64,000 nt of DNA from Alkalihalobacillus pseudalcaliphilus (GTDB lineage Bacteria > Bacillota > Bacilli > Bacillales > Bacillaceae_D). The notes beneath the pieces are model-generated. The model was not told the DNA's origin. It made no database searches and worked only from the letters and a program-made list of their open reading frames with translations. The DNA lies in assembly GCF_028610675.1 (NCBI RefSeq), contig NZ_JAQQWS010000007.1, forward strand, positions 124,001 through 188,000, written 5' to 3'. The position numbers were made by a program, and so were the translations under genes. Shown here piece after piece: positions 40,627 to 48,382 of the stretch; position 1 is the first letter of the stretch; each line of letters opens with the position of its first letter.

Positions 40627-41009
40627 TTAAACTACACAACTTAAACAAGTTTCCTGTGTCGTATCTTTCGTTCTCGCGTAATAGAGCGTCTTAATGCCTT
40701 TATGGTGGGCGTACAGGTCAATTCGATTAAGGTCGCGAGTCGTCATGGTGTCGCGAAGGAACAACGTAAAACTAATGCCCTGGTCGACATGCTTTTGAAT
40801 GGTCGCGATAAGGTCGACGACTTTGAACATATCCATATCGTAAGCCTCTTTATATAGAAACCACGTTTGTGGCGAAAGTCCGGGCATTGGGTAGTACGTT
40901 TTACTGTTGCCGTATGTCCGCTCCTCAACGCGTTCCATTATTGGCATGACTGACGCGGTTGCTGACTGAACGTAACTTATCGATCCCGTAGGTGCGATTG
41001 CAGTTCTAT
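40627..41009 (-). CDS. nrdE: nrdE exon 2 (C-terminal part of class Ib reductase large subunit)
   Basis: 127 codons plus two bases. The first readable residues after the junction are RTAIAPTGSISYVQSATASV, the universally conserved NrdE/NrdA segment, and the end carries the CLSC cysteine pair used for re-reduction. It does not start with a codon of its own; it is joined to 42115-43822 by removal of the intron. The spliced junction reads H-S-Y-R-T-A-I-A-P-T. Confidence 0.92.
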
Positions 41010-42114
41010 CCTCGATACCCCGCCTTTCGGCGTATTTTTAAGGGAGTAGACTATACCATAACCCTCCGAAAGATTTTAGTTAGTCTCTTAGACAACGTCG
41101 TCTGTTTGTGATATTAGCAGGCACTTTATATAAAGTTTTCCATCGCTTTCCACAATAAATTCTCCTAACACCTGAATAGGACATTCCAGTTTCCCGGGAT
41201 ATTTCAGCAAGTGTTTTGTCGGTATTTATTAAAAGACTATAAACTTCTTGGGCTTTCTCTTTCTGTTGCATCTTGACTGTAGGAGTATAATGAGTTACAA
41301 TTTTATTTACATTGAATTTTGATGGATGTCCTTCACCGCTGTGTCTAACTCTGTGACAGTCCTCGCATACTGAAACTAAGTTAGAAAGTTTATTCGCCTC
41401 TTTATAGTCGCTGAAATAAACAAAAGGTATAACATGGTGGACGGACATCTCTTTTTCATACTCATTTTCAGTAATTCCACAGTCTACACATCTATAATTA
41501 TCCCTATCGCGACATCTTCTTCTTTGTTCTAACCAATTTGAACCATAGTATTTTTTACCTATACCTCTTCTAATTGATAAGTGTTTCCAACCTAAGTTGG
41601 CACATGTTTTACTACAATAAACTCTCTCCACATTACTCACCTTATTAGGAGTTCTAAATATAGCTTTGTCGCACATAGAACATAGATAATAACTCCCTTT
41701 TACTTTCCTTAAGGTAATAGCAACTGATGAGCAATATGCGCAACATGTAATAATTTGTCCTTTATTGGTTTTAGGAATTTTAAAATCTCTCAAACAAATA
41801 ATACAAGTTGTGTTTATAAGTTTAATAGACTTTCTATGAGAATAATCCCTTACTTCGAACATCGGAGCCTTTCTACTTTCGGAGGGTTCGGGTATTATAG
41901 TCGTTGAACGTTCGCCTATTAGGCGTTTCGCTGCTGATTTCCCATTGCTTTAGCGGTTAGCTTTTGACATACGCCATACTATAGATTTTTTCTGTCTTTC
42001 GACCGCTATCACGCTTGTCGTTTCCGACTACGTTGTAGCTCTATAGTCTTTAGGGAGTCCCAGCAATTTAACCCGTTTTCGACCTACATTACTATAGGAA
42101 GTCGCTAGTAACTA
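41010..42114 (-). mobile_element. Group I intron (IA-like) in nrdE with HNH gene in P8
   Basis: 1105 bases. Exon 1 ends in T and the intron ends in G, as group I introns require, and splicing restores the nrdE frame. P7 is visible as GACTATA/TATAGTC (plus-strand 41896-41902 with 41049-41055). A perfect 13-bp P8 stem (41876-41888 with 41060-41072) frames the endonuclease gene. A CGCC-GAAA-GGCG tetraloop hairpin lies near the 3' end, and a GTTCAACGACTA core block precedes P8. Bacillus phages commonly carry such introns in DNA-metabolism genes. Confidence 0.9.
41080..41862 (-). CDS. HNH homing endonuclease encoded in the nrdE intron
   Basis: 260 aa. Several CxxC pairs in the first 100 residues (CIICLRDF, CAYC, CSMC, CSKTC) form zinc ribbons. 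The HNH domain has CVDCGITENEY, HHVIPFVY and SVCEDCHRVRH. The C-terminal NUMOD-like HTH (TLAEISRETGMSYSGVRRIYCG) gives target specificity. It sits in the loop of intron P8 and would cut intronless nrdE to spread the intron. The gene is much more AT-rich than its surroundings. Confidence 0.9.
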   Translation of the reverse strand: MFEVRDYSHRKSIKLINTTCIICLRDFKIPKTNKGQIITCCAYCSSVAITLRKVKGSYYLCSMCDKAIFRTPNKVSNVERVYCSKTCANLGWKHLSIRRGIGKKYYGSNWLEQRRRCRDRDNYRCVDCGITENEYEKEMSVHHVIPFVYFSDYKEANKLSNLVSVCEDCHRVRHSGEGHPSKFNVNKIVTHYTPTVKMQQKEKAQEVYSLLINTDKTLAEISRETGMSYSGVRRIYCGKRWKTLYKVPANITNRRRCLRD

Positions 42115-43822
42115 ACGAATGATAAAGTCCGTACTTCTTCACGTTCTCGGAAAGCTCCGCCCAATCGTAAACGGTAGGTAAGTTGATAGCTGCGAATAAT
42201 TTCGCTACTTTTTCCGTTTGAGGATTAAATTCCGTATCATAATCGTAATAGTCGCGGAAGTATGAGCCGTCCGCATATTTAGAACGCTCGAACCCGTCAA
42301 AAGTCGAATCTGTCTCACGCGCTAGCTCCATAGAGCGTCTTAATGTCCAGTAGTTTACCGCTGCAAAGAACGTGTTTGCGAAATCTAAAGCCTCGTCGGA
42401 CTCATACGCAATTCCATTTTGCGCCAAGTAACCGTGCAGATTCATCGCGCCAAGTCCTACGGAACGCATCGTGCGATTCGCATTGGCAACCGCCGGAGCA
42501 TTAACGATATTTGTTTCATTAACTACGCGAGTTAAGGCGTCAATAGCAAGGCTTACGGTGTTGCCGATAGTTCCGTGTTTCATAACGTTGGCAATGTTCA
42601 AAGAGCCGAGATTACACGAAATATCCTTACGGATTACGTCTTCTTCCCCGTAATCGTTATACTCGCTGACTTCCGATAAATTGAGGACCTCTGAACACAA
42701 ATTGGAAAACTTTACCTTCCCGTCAAGTGCGTGAGCTTCGTTCACATTTCCGCTAAACATCATGTAGGGATATCCGGACTCAGTACGAATGACCGCCATC
42801 TTTTGAAGTAGCTTTCGCGGATTAATTTGGTCTTTACGAACTCGCGAATCATTAACGAGCGTGTCGTACATCTCGTCCATATCAAGTTCATCGAGATACT
42901 CTCCGTAAGCTTTGTGGACGGTATGCGGATAAAATACGTAAGCAGGCTTATCTTCACAAGCCAATTCGATAAATTTGTCGGGTATCACTACGCCAATCGA
43001 AAGCGTTTTGACTCGGACGTCCTCGTCCGCGGAAATCTTCTTCGTATCAAGAAAGTCGTTAATATCCGCGTGGAATACGTTAAGGTAAGCCGCCCCCGAA
43101 CCTCTACGTTGTCCCATTTGGTCGGCGTAACGGAACGAGTGGTCAAGTAACTTCATCACGCCAACAACGCCTTTAGTCGCCCCTTCTACACCTTTTATCG
43201 CTTCCCCTTTCGCGCGGATCTTCGATAAATTAAGAGATACCCCGCCGCCCACTTTCGATAGTTGCATCGACATATCTATCGCGCGGCTAATATCGTTAAG
43301 GGAGTCGCCGACCTCTAATAAGAAACACGATACTAACTCTCCTCGACGCTTACGCCCTGCGTTCAAGAAAGTCGGAGTTGCTGGCTGGTATTCTTGACGC
43401 ATCATTAATCGGACAAATTCGAGAGCTTTTGCCGTGTCCCCATTGCCGAAGAACAACGCATTAATACTCACGCGGTCCTCATATCGCTCGAGAATCTTCG
43501 AGCCGTCATTTGTCTTGAGTGCGTAATCATTATAGAATTTGAACGCGGACATAAACGAAGGGAATCGGAATTTAAATTCGTATGCGGCTTGGTAAACGGA
43601 TTTAATATCGTTGAACGTGTATGAGTCGAGAAGTTCTGTTTCGTAGTAATCATTTTCGTGCAGGTAATCAAGCTTTTCGCGTAGGGAGTGAAAGAAAACG
43701 GTATTTTGATTTACGTAATCGAGGAAATAAGATCGGGCAGCTTCCGAATCCTTTTCGAATTGAAGTGCTCCGTGGTCATTGCGTTGCATAATTTCGTTGT
43801 TAAGCTCAATGTATTTCGTCAA
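42115..43822 (-). CDS. nrdE: nrdE exon 1 (class Ib ribonucleotide reductase large subunit)
   Basis: 569 codons plus one base from TTG at 43822 (AAAGGA 9 bases upstream). Contains the substrate and radical-site regions: SCFLLEVGDSL with an active-site Cys, NLCSEVLNLS and GLGAMNLHGYL. Exon 1 ends after KYGLYHS plus one base; without splicing the frame would run seven codons into the intron and stop. The spliced protein is 696 aa, normal for NrdE. It overlaps nrdI by 17 bases. Confidence 0.93.
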
Positions 43823-44174
43823 GTAATCGCATCCTTTCGATTAAGGTTCGATAATCTTCCGGAGTTCCTGCAAGCTCTACGGTGCCTATTAGCGGAACTC
43901 CGTACCTAGTCGCGACTTTTCGCCCTGCTATGGCGAAGTTATCCGCCCAATTGCGATTCCCCGTGCCGATAACCGCGACTAAATATTCGTTGTTACTTTC
44001 GAGAAATTCGGCTACAACTTGCGGAATCTCACCGAAATTATACGTAGGCGTCACGAGCACAAACGGCTCAGTCAGCGTTGTGTCGCGCGTTAATTCTACA
44101 CGTTCACCTGGCGGGGCAAGTCGGGCGACGAGCCGGCGGGTATTTCCAGTCAGCGAATAATAAGCGACGATCAT
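43806..44174 (-). CDS. nrdI: Flavodoxin-like protein NrdI
   Basis: 122 aa. FMN-binding loop YYSLTGNTRRL at the N-terminus, then VTPTYNFGEIP and IGTGNRNWADNFAIAG, characteristic of NrdI. It supplies the oxidant/reductant that assembles the manganese cofactor of NrdF. First in the nrdI-nrdE-nrdF set. Confidence 0.93.
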   Translation of the reverse strand: MIVAYYSLTGNTRRLVARLAPPGERVELTRDTTLTEPFVLVTPTYNFGEIPQVVAEFLESNNEYLVAVIGTGNRNWADNFAIAGRKVATRYGVPLIGTVELAGTPEDYRTLIERMRLLDEIH

Positions 44175-44347
44175 AGGCGGTCGATGAGTAGCCCGCAGAT
44201 TACGGCGAATGGTATGCCCGTCATGATAAGAGCGACGACAATCGGGCCTGTGCTGTATTTTCGCTGGCTACGTGATGCCTCCGAGATTGTCGCGATAAAG
44301 AATAATCCGCTACAAAGTGCCGCGAAGATTAGTAATAACGTGGTCAT
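44171..44347 (-). CDS. Small two-helix membrane protein
   Basis: 58 aa. Two transmembrane stretches (LLLIFAALCSGLFFIATI and PIVVALIMTGIPFAVICGLL) are separated by a basic loop (SRSQRKYS). ATGA overlaps on both sides. Unknown function; a candidate for superinfection or membrane-associated replication roles. Confidence 0.72.
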   Translation of the reverse strand: MTTLLLIFAALCSGLFFIATISEASRSQRKYSTGPIVVALIMTGIPFAVICGLLIDRL

Positions 44348-44727
44348 TCGCCCGCCTCCTTCGGAACTTTGACGAAATCGACCGCCTCCGAGTAGTAACC
44401 ATTAGACTCGCCAAACCATCGAATAGTTACCGAACCCTTAATTGTCGCGAGTTTATAAAACGTCCATGTCGACGTGCCCCATTCGGACTCACCTTCTTCA
44501 GATACTTCCTCCGCGAGTAGAATCGGGCTATTCAGTAAATCGGTAATATCTCCGATTATTTCCTCGATTGTTACGTCCTCACAGCAGTCTTGTTCGTGAT
44601 ACATTACGTACTCTTGTCCGTCCGAAGACGTGAATTTAATCTCGTCGTTCTCTACGGAAATACCCGTAAATATTGCGCCCTTTACACTCGAAAATTCTAC
44701 GCGGTGTTCCCACGGATTTAACCTCAT
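44344..44727 (-). CDS. DUF7448-like phage protein
   Basis: 127 aa. The MYHEQDCCEDVTIEEIIGDITDLL core followed by ILLAEEV and TWTFYKLATIKGSVTIRWFGE matches a widespread phage family of unknown function. The conserved HEQDCCE cluster suggests a metal or active site. Confidence 0.75.
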   Translation of the reverse strand: MRLNPWEHRVEFSSVKGAIFTGISVENDEIKFTSSDGQEYVMYHEQDCCEDVTIEEIIGDITDLLNSPILLAEEVSEEGESEWGTSTWTFYKLATIKGSVTIRWFGESNGYYSEAVDFVKVPKEAGE

Positions 44728-44885
44728 TCTGCGTCCTCCTTCGTCACTTTCGTCAACTCAACGCGTGCCACCGTTTTATGTGTCGCGAGCAAGTGGTCGG
44801 CAACTCCGCCCGCTATTTCCGCCAAGCGTGCCTCGGTCGGCTTGCCTTCGATTTTTACCGTTAATGTTAGCGTAGTTTGCGTCAT
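44724..44885 (-). CDS. Small phage protein
   Basis: 53 aa. MTQTTLTLTVKIEGKPTEARL, then a helix and a beta strand (KTVARVELTKVTKEDAE). A compact alpha/beta protein in a chain of overlapping genes (TAATG and ATGA). Not recognised. Confidence 0.68.
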   Translation of the reverse strand: MTQTTLTLTVKIEGKPTEARLAEIAGGVADHLLATHKTVARVELTKVTKEDAE

Positions 44886-45076
44886 TATAACGTCACCTCC
44901 GATAATTTTTCGACGATACTCTGAATTTCTTTTTCAGAATCTAGGATAACTTCGTATAATACGGTACGATTTTCGAAAAAGCCCTGCTCATTCTCTATGA
45001 ACGAAAGGATTTCCTTTACGGATTTTATACGATTCCTCAGCTCGAACAGTCTCTCCACTAGTTCTAATACGCTCAT
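44885..45076 (-). CDS. Small coiled-coil phage protein
   Basis: 63 aa, almost entirely helical (VERLFELRNRIKSVKEILSF, then DSEKEIQSIVEKLSE). Probably dimerises through a coiled coil. Overlaps both neighbours. Unknown function. Confidence 0.65.
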   Translation of the reverse strand: MSVLELVERLFELRNRIKSVKEILSFIENEQGFFENRTVLYEVILDSEKEIQSIVEKLSEVTL

Positions 45077-45267
45077 TCCGCGTCCTCCTTCACGTAAGCT
45101 TTTAAGCTAATCAACGCGTTCATCACTTCGGCTTTTTCGCGCAATAATTCCGCTTCCTTTGCGGGCAGGCGCGCCAAGTCCCGGTCGATTTCGACTAGGT
45201 CGCGCTCATAGCCCTCGATAACTTTCGGCAACCATTCCGGCGGGTTTTCGATATAAGCGTCGGTCAT
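45073..45267 (-). CDS. Small helical phage protein
   Basis: 64 aa. The motif PPEWLPKVIEGYERDLVEID is followed by a charged helix (AKEAELLREKAEVMNALISL). Found in an overlapping gene chain. No known domain. Confidence 0.65.
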   Translation of the reverse strand: MTDAYIENPPEWLPKVIEGYERDLVEIDRDLARLPAKEAELLREKAEVMNALISLKAYVKEDAE

Positions 45268-45488
45268 TTGCTATTCGCCCTCTTAACCATATGAACGATT
45301 TTTAATAGCGTTTGAAACTCTCCTGTGGCTTCTCCATGTTCGATACCTAATTCGTACGCATCGTCAAAATTACCGCCCGACCAACTAGAAGGATCGTATT
45401 CATCGTTTGGGTACTGTTCATCAATTTCGGTTATTTTCGCTTCAGCTTCCTCTAACATTACCGTTAATTCCGCTAATAATTTTTCCAT
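45264..45488 (-). CDS. Small acidic phage protein
   Basis: 74 aa. Begins with a coiled coil (MEKLLAELTVMLEEAEAKI), then an acidic DDAYELGIEHGEATGEFQTL segment resembling the GYxxG(E/Y) tails of other small proteins here. Unknown function. Confidence 0.65.
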   Translation of the reverse strand: MEKLLAELTVMLEEAEAKITEIDEQYPNDEYDPSSWSGGNFDDAYELGIEHGEATGEFQTLLKIVHMVKRANSK

Positions 45489-45489
45489 A

Positions 45490-45621
45490 TTATCGCGCCT
45501 CCTCTGTACTAATTGTGAGTAATACTACGCCTATAAATGTAGTCAACCAATCGGACGTAACCGAGAAAATTAATATCGTACCAATTACGGTCGTGAATGC
45601 GTTGAATACGAAGTTAATCAC
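45490..45621 (-). CDS. Micro membrane protein
   Basis: 43 aa from GTG at 45621 (GGGAGG 7 bases upstream). Nearly all hydrophobic (FTTVIGTILIFSVTSDWL and TTFIGVVLLTIST), probably two short membrane segments. It ends just before the next gene's ATG. Unknown role. Confidence 0.65.
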   Translation of the reverse strand: MINFVFNAFTTVIGTILIFSVTSDWLTTFIGVVLLTISTEEAR

Positions 45622-45623
45622 GG

Positions 45624-46139
45624 CTACGCCTCCCTTTCGATGTGTCCTTCGCGAATCAGCCACGCCAGCCCGACCGCCACCGCGTCGCTTTCATCGTCCG
45701 TCTCAAACACGTAATCATCGCTCAATCCTAGCCATTTACGGACACCAATCTCGACCTCCTCTTTCGAAGCCGTGCCGGAGCCAGTCGCCGCCTTCTTTAC
45801 TTCTGAGGGCGGAATTTCGTTAGCCGGCTCGATAACGTAACCGTATTGTCCTAACGCAACGTCAGCCGTACCCCATACGCCGAATATCGTTTGTGTAGCG
45901 CGTTTGTTACGCCCCTTCGTAAAGTGCTCGCGAGTGACGACATCAAACGGTCCATATTCATGTATAATCGCGGTTAATTTAGCGGCTAAATAGGCGTACC
46001 GTTGAGCGTCGGGATGGTCGGTCGACGTCTTAGCCGACGAACAATGTACGAGTGTTAATTTTACTCCGGATTTAAGTTTCTTCGCGTCGAGTACGGCAAA
46101 GCCTGGCTTAGTCGAAAGGTCAAGCGCAAGGACTCTCAA
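45624..46139 (-). CDS. RuvC-like Holliday junction resolvase
   Basis: 171 aa from TTG at 46139, which overlaps the upstream stop (TTGA) behind GAGGTG. RNase H-fold acidic residues appear in LALDLSTKPGFAV, TREHFTKG and near the end in ETDDESDAVAVGLAWL. Phage RuvC-like enzymes resolve branched DNA before packaging. It is placed next to the RecB-like exonuclease and DNA polymerase genes. Confidence 0.85.
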   Translation of the reverse strand: MRVLALDLSTKPGFAVLDAKKLKSGVKLTLVHCSSAKTSTDHPDAQRYAYLAAKLTAIIHEYGPFDVVTREHFTKGRNKRATQTIFGVWGTADVALGQYGYVIEPANEIPPSEVKKAATGSGTASKEEVEIGVRKWLGLSDDYVFETDDESDAVAVGLAWLIREGHIEREA

Positions 46140-46312
46140 TCGAGCACCTCGCGTTTGAACCACTGCTTCTTAGGAATATCGCGAAGATCCCAATTGTATT
46201 GACTATGACTTCTTAACTCTTTATTAGAGGTCTTGAAGTATAAATCAGACAAATCATTGGTTAAAATACACTGACAAACATCCGCAATAGATAACTCCAC
46301 GTACCTCTCCAT
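46136..46312 (-). CDS. Small phage protein upstream of the resolvase
   Basis: 58 aa. MERYVELSIADVCQCILTND, then a basic C-terminus (WDLRDIPKKQWFKREVLD). Begins in a TGATG overlap and ends in a TTGA overlap, so it is translated with its neighbours. Less GC-rich than they are. No known family. Confidence 0.7.
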   Translation of the reverse strand: MERYVELSIADVCQCILTNDLSDLYFKTSNKELRSHSQYNWDLRDIPKKQWFKREVLD

Positions 46313-47316
46313 CACTTCGCCTCCCCTTCGCGAACTTTTTCGATAAACTCTAACGCTTCCACGTACTGGCGTTTCTTAAACTCCGGCAGGCTCGACCGCT
46401 TCATTCGCGACACTTTCCGGTTTAATTCGTCCACTTCCTCGTCGGTTACCGATAAAGCACACGCGGTCTTGAAATTGTTAAACGTCCAATTTTCGAGGTC
46501 AAGCGGCGGCGGCACTTCCGACTTAATCGCGTCATTAATTTCGGCTAGTCGCGCAAACAGTTCCGTCCTCGCGTCCTCCGTAATCGTCACGCCAAACGCT
46601 CGTATGTCGGGGTTCTTGGCGTAATCACCCTCCGCATAGACCCAAGCCTTCTTTGACGCGTTAACGTACAAGATAACGTAGTGGTCGACTTCGTACATTT
46701 TCGAATAGGCGACGCATTGCTTGACGTGCTTTTCCTCCGGCTCGCGCATCGAGTGTAGCGACGTACGGGCAGAGGTTGTCTGCTTCGACTTGACCTCGAG
46801 TCCTACGCGAATCAGCTCGCCGTCTTGCGTGACGTATTCGAGTATGCCGTCGCATGTTCCGTAGAGGTAATAATCGCCCACCTTAACGTTACGTTTTGCG
46901 AAGTCCTCGAAAACAGGCGTGCCGTCGGGGTTGCGCTCAAAGCGGAAAGGACAGCCGGGCAAGTTACGCTCCATTGCGAGTATATCTCGTTGGATTACGT
47001 CGCCGATCGCTGTTCCAATCGAAGTCCAGCGCCCCTGGTACGGTGGCTTGCGGAAGCCGTCTTTCTTGGCGCGCTTAGCTTTAACGTATAGTTCGCGCGG
47101 GCAGGCGGTTGCCGAGCTGGGCGAGAAGTACGGGCGCTTGGGCCAAACTTGCGGGGCGTTGGCGTACCATTCGTGAATCGTGCGGTCGAGTTCGTTATCC
47201 CACGTCTCGGGCTGCGAGTACCATTCGTCGAGCCAATATACGAGGTCAGCGGCGATTTGGTCGGCAACCCCTCCGCCAAGTCCGTTGATTGCGTCTAGTC
47301 CTTTTATGATTGCGAT
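46312..47316 (-). CDS. RecB/Cas4-like PD-(D/E)XK exonuclease, apparent AUC start
   Basis: 334 aa from ATC at 47316, 9 bases after AGGAGG. No ATG, GTG or TTG occurs in this frame before residue 115, yet the upstream part is clearly coding and carries family motifs: SPSSATACPRELYVKA and SIGTAIGDVIQRD. The catalytic D...ExK is in YGTCDGILEY and VGLEVKSKQ, followed by KHVKQCVAYSKMY. It probably processes DNA ends in recombination-linked replication with the polymerase and RuvC-like protein. Confidence 0.85.
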   Translation of the reverse strand: MAIIKGLDAINGLGGGVADQIAADLVYWLDEWYSQPETWDNELDRTIHEWYANAPQVWPKRPYFSPSSATACPRELYVKAKRAKKDGFRKPPYQGRWTSIGTAIGDVIQRDILAMERNLPGCPFRFERNPDGTPVFEDFAKRNVKVGDYYLYGTCDGILEYVTQDGELIRVGLEVKSKQTTSARTSLHSMREPEEKHVKQCVAYSKMYEVDHYVILYVNASKKAWVYAEGDYAKNPDIRAFGVTITEDARTELFARLAEINDAIKSEVPPPLDLENWTFNNFKTACALSVTDEEVDELNRKVSRMKRSSLPEFKKRQYVEALEFIEKVREGEAK

Positions 47317-47329
47317 ATAGCAACGCCTC

Positions 47330-48382
47330 CTATTCGTTTTTAGCGAACCATTCTTCCGGCGAATACTCCTCCATCCACCGCGGCTCGATTACGGTATCTG
47401 TTACGAGCGGCACCGACAATTCCACCGTATTCGTCATTACATCGCGTACTAGTTCGATAGTTCCCGGCGTAACATCTTCGTCAGGCACGGCAATTTTCAG
47501 CTCATCGTGTATTGACGCGCTTAATTCCCAGCCGCGCTCCATACAAATACGAGCCATACGATTACCGTTCATCTTCAGTATGTCGGCGCCCGTTCCTTGA
47601 ATAACCGCGTTAAAGGCTGCGCGTTCCCAATAATTAACTAGACCGCGTTTGCTCGCTAATGGTGCGATTAATTCCTGCAACTTATCGAGTCTAGCCTGCT
47701 CTTTCGAGGTCAGTGACGTCTTATTTAGTAGCGGCTTCCGTTCGATGTAATACTGCGTCAATTTGCGCTCGTTACGCCTTACTTCTTCCGCTACGCGCTG
47801 GTAGTCGGGGAATCTCCGCTTTCTTCCGTAGAGCGTTTCAACGAACCCTTTCGCCCTCATTCCTTCGCGAATATCTTTAACCATTAACGTAAACGCGGGG
47901 AATTGTTCGTCGAATCCGGAAAAGAACCGTTCAGCGACCGTCATCGGTACTTTCATTTTCTTCGAGAAAGATTGAACGGACTGGTCGTAAGACTTGGCGA
48001 GTACGCCCGTTTTCATCATCGCACGTGGCGAAAATGTTCCGGTCGGGTCGAGTGCTTTGTCCTCGCAGTTTTCGCGCGGTAAGTCGAATGTTCTCATCGC
48101 CATTGTTTCGTAATAGCCAGTACCGTCGATAAATATCTGACGCATAGAGTTGTCGCCGTATTTCTCGTACATGATATGCGCTTGAATACGAGGCTCTATT
48201 TGCCCTAAGTCGGAGCCGATGAATTTGTAGCCCGGCGGCGGTACGAAACATTTACGCACTCTTTTACCCGCGTCAGTCCTAGACGGGATATTTTGTAGAT
48301 TCGTGCCTCGTTTTACCTTTCGCTCGTCCGCGACTAACCGCTTAACAATCGCGAGATAATTCGAATCGGTTACGTCTATCAA
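47330..48382 (-). CDS. DNA polymerase family A, C-terminal half (palm and fingers)
   Basis: 350 aa from TTG at 48382, which overlaps the stop of the N-half (TTGA) with GAGGTG 5 bases upstream. Contains NLQNIPSRTDAGKRVRKCF, motif A GSDLGQIEPRIQAH, motif B RAMMKTGVLAKSYDQS and motif C SIHDELKIAV, i.e. all catalytic carboxylates. About 26 residues precede NLQNIP that are absent from standard Pol I. It must associate with the N-half to form a full polymerase. Confidence 0.88.
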   Translation of the reverse strand: MIDVTDSNYLAIVKRLVADERKVKRGTNLQNIPSRTDAGKRVRKCFVPPPGYKFIGSDLGQIEPRIQAHIMYEKYGDNSMRQIFIDGTGYYETMAMRTFDLPRENCEDKALDPTGTFSPRAMMKTGVLAKSYDQSVQSFSKKMKVPMTVAERFFSGFDEQFPAFTLMVKDIREGMRAKGFVETLYGRKRRFPDYQRVAEEVRRNERKLTQYYIERKPLLNKTSLTSKEQARLDKLQELIAPLASKRGLVNYWERAAFNAVIQGTGADILKMNGNRMARICMERGWELSASIHDELKIAVPDEDVTPGTIELVRDVMTNTVELSVPLVTDTVIEPRWMEEYSPEEWFAKNE

